Positions 22,113-31,017 of a DNA stretch of 64,000 nucleotides are shown here, piece after piece (the stretch's first letter is position 1; each line of letters begins with the position of its first letter). Made by a program: the position numbers and the translations under genes. Location of the stretch: positions 558,001-622,000 of the forward strand of contig NZ_QFYS01000002.1 in NCBI RefSeq assembly GCF_003254525.1, written 5' to 3'. The notes beneath the pieces were generated by a model. It saw only the letters and a list, made by a program, of their open reading frames with translations. It made no database searches and had not been told where the DNA came from. Source of the DNA: Phenylobacterium kunshanense (GTDB lineage Bacteria > Pseudomonadota > Alphaproteobacteria > Caulobacterales > Caulobacteraceae).

Positions 22113-22943
22113 ATGTCCCAGAGCCCGTGGGTTCACCACCGCCAGGCCGGCGTCGCCGACGACATCGACTTCGAGATCAAGGGCCAGGAACTCCAGTTCG
22201 TCGAGATCGAGCTGGACCCCGGCGAGAGCGCCGTGGCCGAGGCCGGCGCCCTGGTCTGGAAGGACTCCACGGTCCAGATGACCACGGTGTTCGGCGACGG
22301 CTCCGATGGCGGGGGCGGTGGCTTCATGGGCAAGCTGCTGGGCGCCGGCAAGCGGCTGATCACCGGCGAGAGCCTGTTCACCACCGTCTTCACCCACCAG
22401 GGCCAGGGCAAGGCGAAGGTCGCCTTCGCCTCGCCGACGCCGGGGGCGATCCTGCCGCTGAACCTGGCGCAGGTGGGCGGCACGCTGATCTGCCAGAAGG
22501 ACAGCTTCCTCGCCGCGGCCAAGGGCGTCCAGATCGGCATCGCCTTCCAGCGCCGGGTCATGACCGGCCTGTTCGGCGGCGAAGGCTTCATCATGCAGAA
22601 GCTGGACGGCGACGGCTGGGTGTTCGTCCAGATGGGCGGGACGGTGGTCGAGCGCGAGCTGAAGGCAGGTGAGGAGATCCATGTGGATACCGGTTGCCTC
22701 GCCGCCTACACCCCGACGGTCGACTTCGATCTCGTCATGGCCGGCGGCGTGAAGAGCGTCTTCTTCGGGGGCGAGGGCCTGTTCTTCGCCCGCCTGCGCG
22801 GTCCGGGGAAGGTCTGGATCCAGTCGCTGCCGTTCTCGCGCCTCGCGGGCCGGATGCTGGCCGCAGCGGGCGGCACGGGCGGCAACCGCGGCGAGGGCTC
22901 GGTCCTCGGCGGGCTGGGCGACCTGATCGGCGGCAACAACTAG
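22113..22943 (+). CDS. TIGR00266 / AIM24 family protein
   Basis: The 276-residue beta-rich protein of the AIM24 (DUF124) family has GQELQFVEIELDPGESAVAE near 24-43, GGGGGFMGKLLGAGKRLITG, and GLFGGEGFIMQKLDGDGWVF, ending in a Gly-rich tail (GGTGGNRGEGSVLGGLGDL). Its molecular function is unknown; homologues include mitochondrial AIM24. It is a single gene between divergent ftsY and convergent dapE. Confidence 0.9.
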   Translation: MSQSPWVHHRQAGVADDIDFEIKGQELQFVEIELDPGESAVAEAGALVWKDSTVQMTTVFGDGSDGGGGGFMGKLLGAGKRLITGESLFTTVFTHQGQGKAKVAFASPTPGAILPLNLAQVGGTLICQKDSFLAAAKGVQIGIAFQRRVMTGLFGGEGFIMQKLDGDGWVFVQMGGTVVERELKAGEEIHVDTGCLAAYTPTVDFDLVMAGGVKSVFFGGEGLFFARLRGPGKVWIQSLPFSRLAGRMLAAAGGTGGNRGEGSVLGGLGDLIGGNN

Positions 22944-22952
22944 CCCGGACCG

Positions 22953-24098
22953 TCAGGCCGCGAAGTACCGGTCGATGATCCGCGCGTAGACCTGCTGCAG
23001 CGTGCGGATCTCGGCCACCGGCGCGCGCTCGTCCACCTGGTGCATGGTCTTGCCGACCAAGCCGACCTCGATGACGGGGCACAGGGCGCGGATGAAGCGG
23101 GCGTCCGACGTGCCGCCGCTGGTGCTCAGCTCTGGCTCACGGCCGGTGACGTCGGCCACGGCGGCGGCGACCAGGTCGGTGAAGGCGCCGCGCTCGGTCA
23201 GGAACGCCTCGCCGCTGATGGACGAGGTGACGGTGATCTTGCCGGGGAAGTCCACCGAGGCGCGCCACGCCTCCAGGTCGAACCAGTCGGCGAGCTGGCG
23301 GCCCGTGTGGTTCGGGTTGAAGCGGATGTTCAGCCGCGCCCGCGCCACGCCGGGAATGACGTTGGTGGCCGTGTTCGGCATCTCGATCATGGTGACTTCC
23401 AGGTTCGAGGGCTGGAACTCGGGATAGCCGTCGTCCAGCTTCCGCTCCTGCAGGGCGGTGAGCATCTTGATCAGCGGCCGGGCCGGGTTGGCGGCGCGGT
23501 GCGGATAGGCCACGTGGCCCTGCACGCCCTCGACCACGATCTCGGCGTTGATCGAGCCGCGCCGGCCGACCTTGACCATGTCGCCGAAGGTCTCGGCCGA
23601 GGTCGGCTCGCCGACGATGCAGTGGTCGATCACCTCGCCCTCGGCCGCCAGGGCCTCGACCACCTTGACGGTGCCGTCGGTGGCCACGCCCTCCTCGTCG
23701 CCGGTGATCAGGAACGAGATCGAGCCCGTCACCCTGCCCGCGGCGATGGCGTCGGCGGCGGCGGCGGCGAAGGCGGCGATGGCGCTCTTCATGTCCACGG
23801 AGCCGCGGCCGATCAGCAGCCCGTCCACCACCTCGGCGGCGAAGGCGTCCTTCGACCAGGCGGCGGAGTCGCCCACCGGCACCACGTCGGTGTGGCCGGC
23901 GAAGCAGAGGTTCGGGCCGGCCGCGCCGTAGCGGGCGTAGAGGTTCTCGATCTCGCCGAACTTCATCCGCCGGCAGCGGAAGCCGAGGCCGGAGAGGACC
24001 TCCTCGACGATCGCCATGGCGCCGGCGTCGGCGGGCGTGACGGACGGGCGGCGGATCAGGTCGCGGGTGAGTTCGACGGCGTCTATGGCGGCGGGCAT
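22953..24098 (-). CDS. dapE: Succinyl-diaminopimelate desuccinylase
   Basis: M20 metallopeptidase-fold enzyme of the lysine/diaminopimelate pathway that removes succinate from N-succinyl-LL-DAP. Zinc-site motifs are CFAGHTDVVPVGD (H69, D71), GRGSVDMKSAIAAF and LITGDEEGVATDG. The dimerisation lid (VQGHVAYPHRAANPA) and C-terminal VGLVGKTMHQVDERAPV are also present. Length 381 is typical. dapD, the preceding pathway step, lies 1 kb away on the same strand with two cupin genes between on the other strand. Confidence 0.97.
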   Translation of the reverse strand: MPAAIDAVELTRDLIRRPSVTPADAGAMAIVEEVLSGLGFRCRRMKFGEIENLYARYGAAGPNLCFAGHTDVVPVGDSAAWSKDAFAAEVVDGLLIGRGSVDMKSAIAAFAAAAADAIAAGRVTGSISFLITGDEEGVATDGTVKVVEALAAEGEVIDHCIVGEPTSAETFGDMVKVGRRGSINAEIVVEGVQGHVAYPHRAANPARPLIKMLTALQERKLDDGYPEFQPSNLEVTMIEMPNTATNVIPGVARARLNIRFNPNHTGRQLADWFDLEAWRASVDFPGKITVTSSISGEAFLTERGAFTDLVAAAVADVTGREPELSTSGGTSDARFIRALCPVIEVGLVGKTMHQVDERAPVAEIRTLQQVYARIIDRYFAA

Positions 24099-24140
24099 GC
24101 GTTCGCCTTACCTAGCAATGACGGGAGAGGCGAGGGGATC

Positions 24141-24617
24141 ATGCCGAAGATAGACAGCGAGACGGCGCCGACACGGTTCGGCAGCGCCTATCCGCCGCCG
24201 TTCGACGCGCCGTGCCGGGAACGGCGCCGCTGGAAACTGGGCGACGCGGCCGGGCTGACGGATTTCGGGGTGAACCTGATCCGGCTGGCGCCCGGCGTGT
24301 GGACCGCACAGCGGCACTGGCACACGGTCGAGGACGAGTTCGTCAGGGTCGTGTCGGGGGAGGTCGTACTGGTGGAGGACGGGGGCGAGACCGTCCTGCG
24401 CGCCGGCGACTGCGCGGGCTTCAAGGGCGGCGTGGCCAACGGGCATTGCATCCAGAACCGGTCGGACGCCGAGGCGGTGCTGCTCGAGGTCGGGTCCAGG
24501 CGGCCGGGCGTCGACGCCTGCGACTATCCGGGGCTCGACATGATCGTCGGCCCCGACGACATCTATCGCCACCGGGACGGCACGCCCTACGCCGACGAAG
24601 ACGGCCGAAAACGCTGA
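24141..24617 (+). CDS. Cupin domain protein (tandem copy 1)
   Basis: A 158-residue single-cupin protein. Cupin motif 1 is RHWHTVEDEFVRVVSGEV (His-x-His plus Glu for metal), and motif 2 is RAGDCAGFKGGVANGHCIQN. The C-terminal extension CDYPGLDMIVGPDDIYRHRD is shared with its neighbour. It starts MPKIDSETAP after GAGGGG. The sequence is about two-thirds identical by eye to the next gene, seven bases downstream. The substrate is unknown. Confidence 0.85.
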   Translation: MPKIDSETAPTRFGSAYPPPFDAPCRERRRWKLGDAAGLTDFGVNLIRLAPGVWTAQRHWHTVEDEFVRVVSGEVVLVEDGGETVLRAGDCAGFKGGVANGHCIQNRSDAEAVLLEVGSRRPGVDACDYPGLDMIVGPDDIYRHRDGTPYADEDGRKR

Positions 24618-24624
24618 GGGACCC

Positions 24625-25083
24625 ATGCCCAAGATCGACATCGACGCCGTCGAGGCGCGGAGCGGCAGCAGCTATCCGGAACCGTTCCGCGAGGCCTGCC
24701 TGCTGCAGTCCTGGCGCAAGCTGGGAGACGCCGCGGGCCTGACCGACTTCGGCGTGAACCTCACCCGACTGGCGCCCGGCGGCTGGTCGAGCCAGCGCCA
24801 TTGGCACACGCACGAGGACGAGTTCGTGTGGATCGTGGAGGGCGAGGTGGTGCTGGTGGAGGACGAGGGCGAAACCGTCCTGCGGGCCGGCGACTGCGCC
24901 GCCTGGAAGGCCGGCGTTCCGAACGGCCACCATCTGCAGAACCGTTCGGCGCGGGATGCGGTCTATCTGGAAGTGGGCTCGCGCAAGCCCGACAACGACG
25001 ACTGCGACTATCCGGACATCGACATGGTGACGGGGCCCGAGGGCTACCATCACCGCGACGGGACGCCGTATCCGAGAGCATAG
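24625..25083 (+). CDS. Cupin domain protein (tandem copy 2)
   Basis: A 152-residue paralogue of the preceding gene. Motif 1 reads RHWHTHEDEFVWIVEGEV and motif 2 RAGDCAAWKAGVPNGHHLQN. Relative to copy 1, the Val after HWHT is His and NGHC is NGHH, so this copy has extra possible metal ligands. Both start MPKID and end with HRDGTPY. The tight spacing implies co-transcription. Probably a recent local duplication that has since diverged. Confidence 0.87.
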   Translation: MPKIDIDAVEARSGSSYPEPFREACLLQSWRKLGDAAGLTDFGVNLTRLAPGGWSSQRHWHTHEDEFVWIVEGEVVLVEDEGETVLRAGDCAAWKAGVPNGHHLQNRSARDAVYLEVGSRKPDNDDCDYPDIDMVTGPEGYHHRDGTPYPRA

Positions 25084-25094
25084 GAGCGGCGCCT

Positions 25095-25117
25095 GGTTGC
25101 CCCCTGAGGGGTGAACC
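25095..25117. terminator. Weak hairpin between convergent cupin and dapD genes
   Basis: GGTT-G-CCCC at 25095-25104 can pair with GGGG-TG-AACC at 25108-25117 with a short bulge. No T run on either side, so it is only a candidate. Confidence 0.3.
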
Positions 25118-25127
25118 GTCTTCCCTG

Positions 25128-25958
25128 TCAGTCCCGAAGCAGCTCGTTGATGCTGGTCTTGCTGCGAGTGCGCTCGTCCACGCGCTTCATGATGACCGCG
25201 CAGTAGGTGGAGGGCAGCGACGGGTCGTGGGCGTTCGGCCGCGAGCCCGGGATGACCACGGAGTAGGGCGGCACCTCGCCCAGGAAGGTCTCGCCCGTGC
25301 GGCGGTCGATGATCGGGGTGGTGGAGGTGATGAAGGTGCCCATGGACAGCACCGATCCTTCGCGGACGATCACGCCCTCCGCCACCTCGGCGCGGGCGCC
25401 GATGAAGCAGTTGTCCTCGACGATGGTCGGATTGGCCTGGAGCGGCTCCAGCACGCCGCCGATGCCGGCGCCGCCGGAGATGTGCACGTTCTTGCCGATC
25501 TGGGCGCACGAGCCGACGGTCGCCCAGGTGTCGACCATCGTCCCCTCGTCGACGTAGGCGCCGATGTTGACGAACGACGGCATCAGCACGACGCCCTTGT
25601 TGATGAAGGCGCCCTTGCGGACCACGCAGCCGGGGACGGCGCGGAAGCCGGCGGCCTCGAAGTGGGCGGGCGTCCAGCCCTGGAACTTGCCCGGCACCTT
25701 GTCCCAGAAGGGGCCCGGGACGTCGGCTTCCATCAGCCGGTTCGGCGACAGGCGGAACGACAGCAGGATCGCCTGCTTGGCCCACTGATGGACCGTCCAG
25801 GTCCCGTCCGCGCCGCGCTCGGCCACGCGCAGCTTGCCGCTGTCCAGCGCGTCGAGCGTCTCGAACACGGCGTCGCGGAAGTGGCCCGTGGTGGAGGTGG
25901 TGATCGTGTCGCGGGCCGCCCAGGCTTCCTCGATCACGGGCTTCAGGGCGTCGATCAT
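25128..25958 (-). CDS. dapD: 2,3,4,5-tetrahydropyridine-2,6-dicarboxylate N-succinyltransferase
   Basis: Succinyl-CoA dependent enzyme of lysine/DAP synthesis. The 276-residue chain has the helical N-terminal domain ([20 protein letters not shown]) and the left-handed beta-helix with hexapeptide-like repeats ([60 protein letters not shown]). The start follows the stop of the upstream nucleotidase gene by one base, so the pair is coupled. Confidence 0.98.
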   Translation of the reverse strand: MIDALKPVIEEAWAARDTITTSTTGHFRDAVFETLDALDSGKLRVAERGADGTWTVHQWAKQAILLSFRLSPNRLMEADVPGPFWDKVPGKFQGWTPAHFEAAGFRAVPGCVVRKGAFINKGVVLMPSFVNIGAYVDEGTMVDTWATVGSCAQIGKNVHISGGAGIGGVLEPLQANPTIVEDNCFIGARAEVAEGVIVREGSVLSMGTFITSTTPIIDRRTGETFLGEVPPYSVVIPGSRPNAHDPSLPSTYCAVIMKRVDERTRSKTSINELLRD

Positions 25959-25959
25959 G

Positions 25960-26622
25960 TCAGGCGACCTCTCTCAGGTGGGCGCCGCTCAGGAACGGCG
26001 CGAGCTTTTCGGTGCGATGGTGGACGAACGGGGCGGCGCAGGTCGGGGCGTGCGGCCCGACGAGCACGGTGGTCATGCCCAGGTCGGCGGCGGGCGCGAG
26101 ATTGCGCTCGGAGTCCTCGAAGAAGGCGGTGACGCCGGGGTCGATGCCGTGCAGTTCGCCCATCTTCGCGAAGGCCGCCGGGCTGGGCTTGGGCTCATAG
26201 CCGGCCGAGCCGATGTGGAAGACATCGTCGAACAGGGCGTCCAGCCCCAGATGCTTCAGCACCCGCTGGGCGTGGACGTCGTCGGCGTTGGTGAAGATCA
26301 GCCGGCGCCCCGGCAGGCGCTGCAGCGCCGCCAGCAGGTCGGCGTCGTGCGCCAGGGCCTCGAGCGACATGTCATGGAAGATCGCGTGGAACTCAGCGGG
26401 ATCGACGCCGTGGTTCAGCATCATGCCCTTCAGCGTCAGGCCGTGCTCGGCGAGGTAGGTCTTCTGCAGCCGGAAGGCCTCGTCGCGGGGCAGGCCGGTG
26501 ACCCGCTCCACGAAGTCGGTCATCCGGTCGACGATCGCCGCCATGAACCCGGACTCGGCCGGGTAGAGGGTGTTGTCCAGGTCGAACAGCCAGGTGTCGA
26601 CATGGCGCAGGTCGGCGATCAT
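25960..26622 (-). CDS. HAD family pyrimidine 5'-nucleotidase-like protein
   Basis: HAD hydrolase of 220 residues. Motif I is [14 protein letters not shown] near 11-24, motif [11 protein letters not shown], motif III lysine in [11 protein letters not shown] and motif [15 protein letters not shown]. This resembles the SDT1/PYRIF-like nucleotidases often found between argB and dapD in Alphaproteobacteria. The frame extends to 26727, but ATG at 26622 ([14 protein letters not shown]) fits the family and avoids the repeat upstream. It is one base from dapD. Confidence 0.88.
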   Translation of the reverse strand: MIADLRHVDTWLFDLDNTLYPAESGFMAAIVDRMTDFVERVTGLPRDEAFRLQKTYLAEHGLTLKGMMLNHGVDPAEFHAIFHDMSLEALAHDADLLAALQRLPGRRLIFTNADDVHAQRVLKHLGLDALFDDVFHIGSAGYEPKPSPAAFAKMGELHGIDPGVTAFFEDSERNLAPAADLGMTTVLVGPHAPTCAAPFVHHRTEKLAPFLSGAHLREVA

Positions 26623-26654
26623 CGCGAGCGGGCTCCGATCCTCCGGGCGGCTAC

Positions 26655-26779
26655 ACCGCCCCCTCCACCGCTCCGCGGTCCCCCTCCCCCATGAATGGGG
26701 GAGGTTACAGAGCCATCGAGGCCGCAAACCTCCCCTGCGACGCGGGGGAGGGGGACCCCGAAGGGGTGGAGGGGGCGGT
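26655..26779. repeat. Structured intergenic inverted-repeat element
   Basis: The 36-base arms at 26655-26690 and 26744-26779 are reverse complements with only three mismatches. Each arm holds a small internal hairpin: ACCGC-TCC-GCGGT at left and ACCCC-TTC-GGGGT at right on the complementary reading; two of the three mismatches are a paired change that keeps this hairpin. The middle adds CCTCCCCCA-TGAA-TGGGGGAGG (26683-26704) and CCTCCCC...GGGGGAGG near 26730-26752. It lies between the argB stop and the nucleotidase start. No transposase is present. Confidence 0.8.
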
Positions 26780-26785
26780 GGCCCG

Positions 26786-27700
26786 TCATCGGCAGATCAG
26801 CGTGCCCGAGCCGTGCTCGGTGAACAGCTCGACCAGCATGGCGTGCGGGCGGCGGCCGTCCAGGATGACCACGGCTTCCACCCCGGCCTCGACCGCGTCG
26901 ATGGCGGTTTCCAGCTTCGGGATCATGCCACCGGTGGCGACGCCGGACTCGATGGCGGCCCGGGCCTCGGCCACGGTCATCTGGCGGATGAGCTGGCCGT
27001 CCTTGTCGAGCACGCCGGCCACGTCGGTCAGCAGCAGCATGCGCTTGGCTTCCAGCGCTCCCGCCATGGCCCCGGCCACGGTGTCGGCGTTGATGTTGTA
27101 GGTCTGGCCTTCCACCGACACGCCGATGGGCGCGATCACGGGGATGTAGTCCTCCTCGGCGCCGATCAGGGCCTCGATGAGGGTGGTGTCGATCACCTTC
27201 GGCTCACCCACGAAGCCCAGGTCGACGACCTTCTCGATCTCGCTGTCCGGGTCCTTCTTGGTCCGCACCGCCTTCTCGACGGTGATGAGGCGGCCGTCCT
27301 TGCCCGACAGGCCCACGCCGCGGACCTCGGCCTCGGCGCCGGCCAGGGTGATCCAGTTGGCGATCTCCTTGTTGATGGCGCCCGACAGGACCATCTCGGC
27401 CACCTCCATGGTCGCCTCGTCGGTGACGCGCAGGCCGTCGATGAAGGTGGACTTCACCCCAGCGCGCTCCAGCATCCGGCTGATCTGCGGGCCGCCGCCG
27501 TGCACGACCACCGGGTGCAGGCCCAGCATCTTGAGCAGCACCACGTCGGCGGCGAAGAGCTTGGCGACCTCTTCCTGGCCCATGGCGTGGCCGCCGTATT
27601 TGATGACCACGGTCTCGCGGTCGTAGATCTGGATGTAGGGCAGCGCCTCGGCCAGCGTCTTCGCCGTCGCCCAGCCCTGCGCTTCCGTGTCTTCGCTCAA
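26786..27700 (-). CDS. argB: Acetylglutamate kinase
   Basis: Second step of arginine synthesis. The amino acid kinase fold is clear: [60 protein letters not shown] and [18 protein letters not shown]. The start is a question. TTG at 27700 has GAGGA seven bases upstream and gives a 304-residue protein beginning [20 protein letters not shown], a normal length. ATG at 27757 would add 19 residues and lacks a ribosome site. It is upstream of the nucleotidase-dapD pair with the structured repeat between. Confidence 0.96.
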   Translation of the reverse strand: MSEDTEAQGWATAKTLAEALPYIQIYDRETVVIKYGGHAMGQEEVAKLFAADVVLLKMLGLHPVVVHGGGPQISRMLERAGVKSTFIDGLRVTDEATMEVAEMVLSGAINKEIANWITLAGAEAEVRGVGLSGKDGRLITVEKAVRTKKDPDSEIEKVVDLGFVGEPKVIDTTLIEALIGAEEDYIPVIAPIGVSVEGQTYNINADTVAGAMAGALEAKRMLLLTDVAGVLDKDGQLIRQMTVAEARAAIESGVATGGMIPKLETAIDAVEAGVEAVVILDGRRPHAMLVELFTEHGSGTLICR

Positions 27701-27808
27701 TGCACCGTCCTCGAAACTCGCGCCGGACCCGATAGCGGAGGCTCGCCCCTCTGTCATCAAGCGGGGCGCGTGCTAAGCGGTATCGCGACAATCGGACGGA
27801 GTATCAGG

Positions 27809-29080
27809 ATGCGGCGAGTTTGGGGTCTGGCGCTGAGTGCGGCGCTGCTGGCAGGCGTTGCAGACGCGAAGACGGTGGCGGTCACCGCCGACCGGCTGCT
27901 GGATCCGGCGAGCGGGCGCTACGTCGACCAGCCCATGGTGGTGATCGTCGACGGCAAGGTCGCCTCGGTCGGCAAGGCGGGCGACGCGCCGCCGGCCGGC
28001 GCGGAGCGGGTGGACCTGCCCGGCGTGACCCTGCTCCCTGGCCTGATCGACATGCACGTCCACCTGACCAGCGTGGCCAGCATCGGCGGCTACAACTACC
28101 TCGAATATTCCGACGCCTTCTGGACCGCCGTCGCCACCCGCCACGCCAAGGACACGCTGGAGGCCGGCTTCACCACCGTTCGCAACGTGGGGTCCGAGTT
28201 CTACGCCGACGTGGGCCTGCGTGAGGCGATCGACGGCGGCTACATCCCGGGCCCGCGGATCGTCAGCGCGGCCTATGCGCTGGGCGCCACGGGCGGCCAC
28301 TGCGACTCCACCTTCTTCCCGCCGTCGATGGCCGAGAAGAGCCCCTACACCATCGACAGCCCCGACGAGGCCCGCGCCAAGGTGCGGCAGGCCAAGAAGT
28401 TCGGCGCCCAGGTGATCAAGATCTGCGCGACGGGCGGGGTGTTCTCGCGCGGCGTCTCGGTGGGCGCCCAGCAGCTCACGCTCGACGAGATGAAGGCGGT
28501 TGCGGATGAAGCGCACATGGCCGGCATGAAGGTCGCCGCTCACGCCCACGGCGCCGCCGGGATCAAGGACGCGATCCGCGCCGGGATCGACACCATCGAG
28601 CACGTCAGCCTGGTGGACGACGAAGGCATCCGCCTCGCCAAGGAGCGGGGGACCTGGTTCGCCATGGACATCTACAACACCGACTACACCCAGGCCGAGG
28701 GCAAGAAGAACGGCGTGCTGGAGGCGAACCTCGCCAAGGACCGCGAGGTGGGCGAGGTCCAGCGCGAGGGCTTCCGCAAGAGCCTGAAGGCCGGCGTGCG
28801 CCACGTGTTCGCCACCGACGCCGGGATCTACCCGCACGGCGATAACGCCAAGCAACTGGCGGTGATGGTGCGCTACGGGGCGACGCCGCTGCAGGCGATC
28901 CAGGCCGCCACGGTCAACGCCGCCGAGGCCCTGGGCAAGGCGAACGAGGTCGGCCAGGTCGCGCCCGGCCGCTTTGGCGACATGGTCGGCGTGAAGGGCG
29001 ACCCGCTGGCCGACGTCACCGTGCTGGAGAAGCCGGTGTTCGTGATGAAGGGCGGCGAGGTAGTGAAGCGGCAGCCCTGA
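27809..29080 (+). CDS. Exported metal-dependent amidohydrolase
   Basis: A 423-residue amidohydrolase of the imidazolonepropionase/Xaa-Pro-dipeptidase-like group with a Sec signal (MRRVWGLALSAALLAGVADA). Metal-site motifs are GLIDMHVHL, the probable carboxylated Lys in IKICATGGVFSRG, VAAHAHGAAGIKDAI, DTIEHVSLVDDEG and HVFATDAGIYPHG. Homologues act as periplasmic peptidases or organophosphate hydrolases; the substrate here is unknown. ACGGAG lies seven bases before the ATG. It is divergent from argB and convergent with the acyl-CoA dehydrogenase. Confidence 0.9.
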   Translation: MRRVWGLALSAALLAGVADAKTVAVTADRLLDPASGRYVDQPMVVIVDGKVASVGKAGDAPPAGAERVDLPGVTLLPGLIDMHVHLTSVASIGGYNYLEYSDAFWTAVATRHAKDTLEAGFTTVRNVGSEFYADVGLREAIDGGYIPGPRIVSAAYALGATGGHCDSTFFPPSMAEKSPYTIDSPDEARAKVRQAKKFGAQVIKICATGGVFSRGVSVGAQQLTLDEMKAVADEAHMAGMKVAAHAHGAAGIKDAIRAGIDTIEHVSLVDDEGIRLAKERGTWFAMDIYNTDYTQAEGKKNGVLEANLAKDREVGEVQREGFRKSLKAGVRHVFATDAGIYPHGDNAKQLAVMVRYGATPLQAIQAATVNAAEALGKANEVGQVAPGRFGDMVGVKGDPLADVTVLEKPVFVMKGGEVVKRQP

Positions 29081-29107
29081 GGCCGCCGCGTCACGGACGT
29101 CGCGCGG

Positions 29108-30250
29108 TCAGATGGTCCGCGCGACCACTTCCTTCATGATCTCGGACGTGCCGCCGTAGATCCGCTGGACGCGGGCGTCGCGCCAGAGGCGGGCGATCGG
29201 ATACTCGTTCATGTAGCCGGCGCCGCCATGGAGCTGGAGCGCGGCGTCGCAGATCTCCCACTGCAGCTCGGTGTGGAAGAGCTTGGCGGCGGACGCCTCG
29301 GCGGCGGTCAGCTTGCCTTCCAGGTGGCGGGCGATGGCCCAGTCGAGATGCGCCCAGCCGGCCTGCAGCTTGGCCTTCAGGCCCGCCAGGGTGAAGCGGG
29401 TGTTCTGGAAGTCGAACACGGTCTGGCCGAAGGCCTTCCGCTCCTTGGTGAACTTCACCGCCTCGTCGAAGGCGCGCTGGGCCCCGGCCTGGCCCGACAC
29501 GGCGATGCCGAGGCGTTCCTGCGGCAGCTGGCTCATCAGGTAGACGAAGCCCTTGCCCTCCTCGCCCAGGCAGTTGGTGATCGGGACGCGCACGTCCTCG
29601 AAGAAGAGCTCGGAGGTGTCGGCGCTGTTCTGGCCGATCTTGTCCAGGTTGCGGCCGCGCTTGAAGCCGGCGCGGGTGGCCTCGACCAGGATCAGGGAGA
29701 TGCCCTTCGAGCCGGCGTCCGGGTTGGTCTTGGCCACCACGATCACCAGGTCGGCGTTCTGGCCGTTGGTGATGTAGATCTTCGAGCCGTTGATCACGTA
29801 CTCATTACCGTCGCGCTTGGCCGTGGTGCGGACGCCCTGCAGGTCGGAGCCCGTGCCCGGCTCGGTCATGGCGATGGCGGTGATCGCCTCGCCCGAGACC
29901 ATCTTGGGCAGCCATTCCAGCTTCTGCTCTTCCGAGCCGTACTCGACGATGTATTCGGCGACGATGTCGGACTGCAGGGTGATGCCGGCCGACGAGCCCG
30001 CATAGGCCAGTTCCTCGTCGATCACGGCGTTGTAGCGGAAGTCGAGGCCGAGGCCGCCGTACTCGGCCGGCACGGTCGGGCAGAGCAGGCCGGCCTCGCC
30101 GCAGGCGCGCCAGAACGCCCGGTCCACCAGCCCCTCTTCCTCCCAGCGGTCGAGGTGGGGCGTCAGCGCCTTGTCGAAGAACTTCCGGACCTGGTCGCGG
30201 AAGAGGTTCATGTCCTCGTCGTAGACGGCGCGGTTGTCGGTCTGGAGCAT
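29108..30250 (-). CDS. Acyl-CoA dehydrogenase
   Basis: FAD-dependent beta-oxidation enzyme of 380 residues. FAD/substrate-site motifs are AIAMTEPGTGSDLQGVRTTA, ITNGQNADLVIVVAKTN and LQLHGGAGYMNEYPIARLWR. The C-terminus reads RIYGGTSEIMKEVVA: the medium-chain-type catalytic Glu position (YEGT) is Gly, so the base is more likely E245 in QLPQERLGIA, as in long-chain and isovaleryl types. Substrate length is not decided by this. It is a single gene lying between engB and argB on the same strand. Confidence 0.94.
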   Translation of the reverse strand: MLQTDNRAVYDEDMNLFRDQVRKFFDKALTPHLDRWEEEGLVDRAFWRACGEAGLLCPTVPAEYGGLGLDFRYNAVIDEELAYAGSSAGITLQSDIVAEYIVEYGSEEQKLEWLPKMVSGEAITAIAMTEPGTGSDLQGVRTTAKRDGNEYVINGSKIYITNGQNADLVIVVAKTNPDAGSKGISLILVEATRAGFKRGRNLDKIGQNSADTSELFFEDVRVPITNCLGEEGKGFVYLMSQLPQERLGIAVSGQAGAQRAFDEAVKFTKERKAFGQTVFDFQNTRFTLAGLKAKLQAGWAHLDWAIARHLEGKLTAAEASAAKLFHTELQWEICDAALQLHGGAGYMNEYPIARLWRDARVQRIYGGTSEIMKEVVARTI

Positions 30251-30324
30251 GGCGGTTCCCTGGATTGAGCCGCCGCCAGTTAGCGCCCTGACGCAGCGTC
30301 CGCCTAGCGGGTGGGGCAGAGCCG

Positions 30325-30351
30325 GGTTCGTGTGGTTCGCGTGGTTCGTGG
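30325..30351. repeat. Three tandem 9-base repeats beside the engB stop
   Basis: GGTTCGTGT (30325-30333), GGTTCGCGT (30334-30342) and GGTTCGTGG (30343-30351) follow head to tail, differing by one base each. The last copy forms a hairpin GGTTCG-TGGA-CGAACC (30343-30358) with the engB stop region, so it may act as a weak terminator on the minus strand. Confidence 0.6.
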
Positions 30352-30357
30352 ACGAAC

Positions 30358-31017
30358 CTAGATCGCGCAGGCCTCGAGGATCTCGGCGCGGAGTTCAGGG
30401 ATGCCGGTTCCCTTTTCCGACGAGGTGGCGACCACGCGCGGGAAGGCGGCGGGGCGCTTCTGGATCTTGCGCAGGGTCTCGGCGGTGACCTGGGCGACGT
30501 CGCGGGCGTTGAGCTTGTCGGTCTTGGTCAGGACGATCTGGTAGCTGACGGCCGCCAGGTCGAACGCCTCCATGGCCTCCAGGTCGACGTCCTTCAGCCC
30601 GTGACGGCTGTCGATGAGCAGGTAGGCGCGCTTCAGATTGGGCCTGCCGCGCAGATAGGCCCGGCCCAGGTTCTGGAACTTGTTCTTCTCGCCGCGGCTG
30701 ACCTTGGCGAAGCCGTAGCCGGGCAGGTCGACCAGCCGGAGCTGCTCGTCGCAGACGAAGAAGTTGATCTCGCGCGTGCGGCCCGGCGCGGTGGAGGCGC
30801 GGGCCAGGTGGGTCCGGCCGGTCACCGCGTTGATCAGCGAGGACTTGCCCACGTTCGAGCGGCCGGCGAAGGCGACCTCCGGCAGGTCGTCCGGGGGCAG
30901 GCCGGTCATCTGGACCGCCCCCATCAGGAAGCGCACCGGGTGGGCGAAGAACACCCGCGCGCGCTCCAGCGCCTCGGCGTCGAAGGGCCCTTCGGCCGCC
31001 TGGGGGGGCTCGGTCAC
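30358..31017 (-). CDS. engB: Ribosome biogenesis GTP-binding protein EngB/YsxC
   Basis: Essential GTPase in 50S subunit assembly, 219 residues. G1 is [12 protein letters not shown], the G2 region [13 protein letters not shown]3 [11 protein letters not shown]4 TKTDK and G5 TSSEKG. No ATG fits; the GTG at 31017 overlaps the yidC stop (GTGA), giving translational coupling. The frame continues through yidC in another reading but that is a shadow. Confidence 0.96.
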   Translation of the reverse strand: MTEPPQAAEGPFDAEALERARVFFAHPVRFLMGAVQMTGLPPDDLPEVAFAGRSNVGKSSLINAVTGRTHLARASTAPGRTREINFFVCDEQLRLVDLPGYGFAKVSRGEKNKFQNLGRAYLRGRPNLKRAYLLIDSRHGLKDVDLEAMEAFDLAAVSYQIVLTKTDKLNARDVAQVTAETLRKIQKRPAAFPRVVATSSEKGTGIPELRAEILEACAI

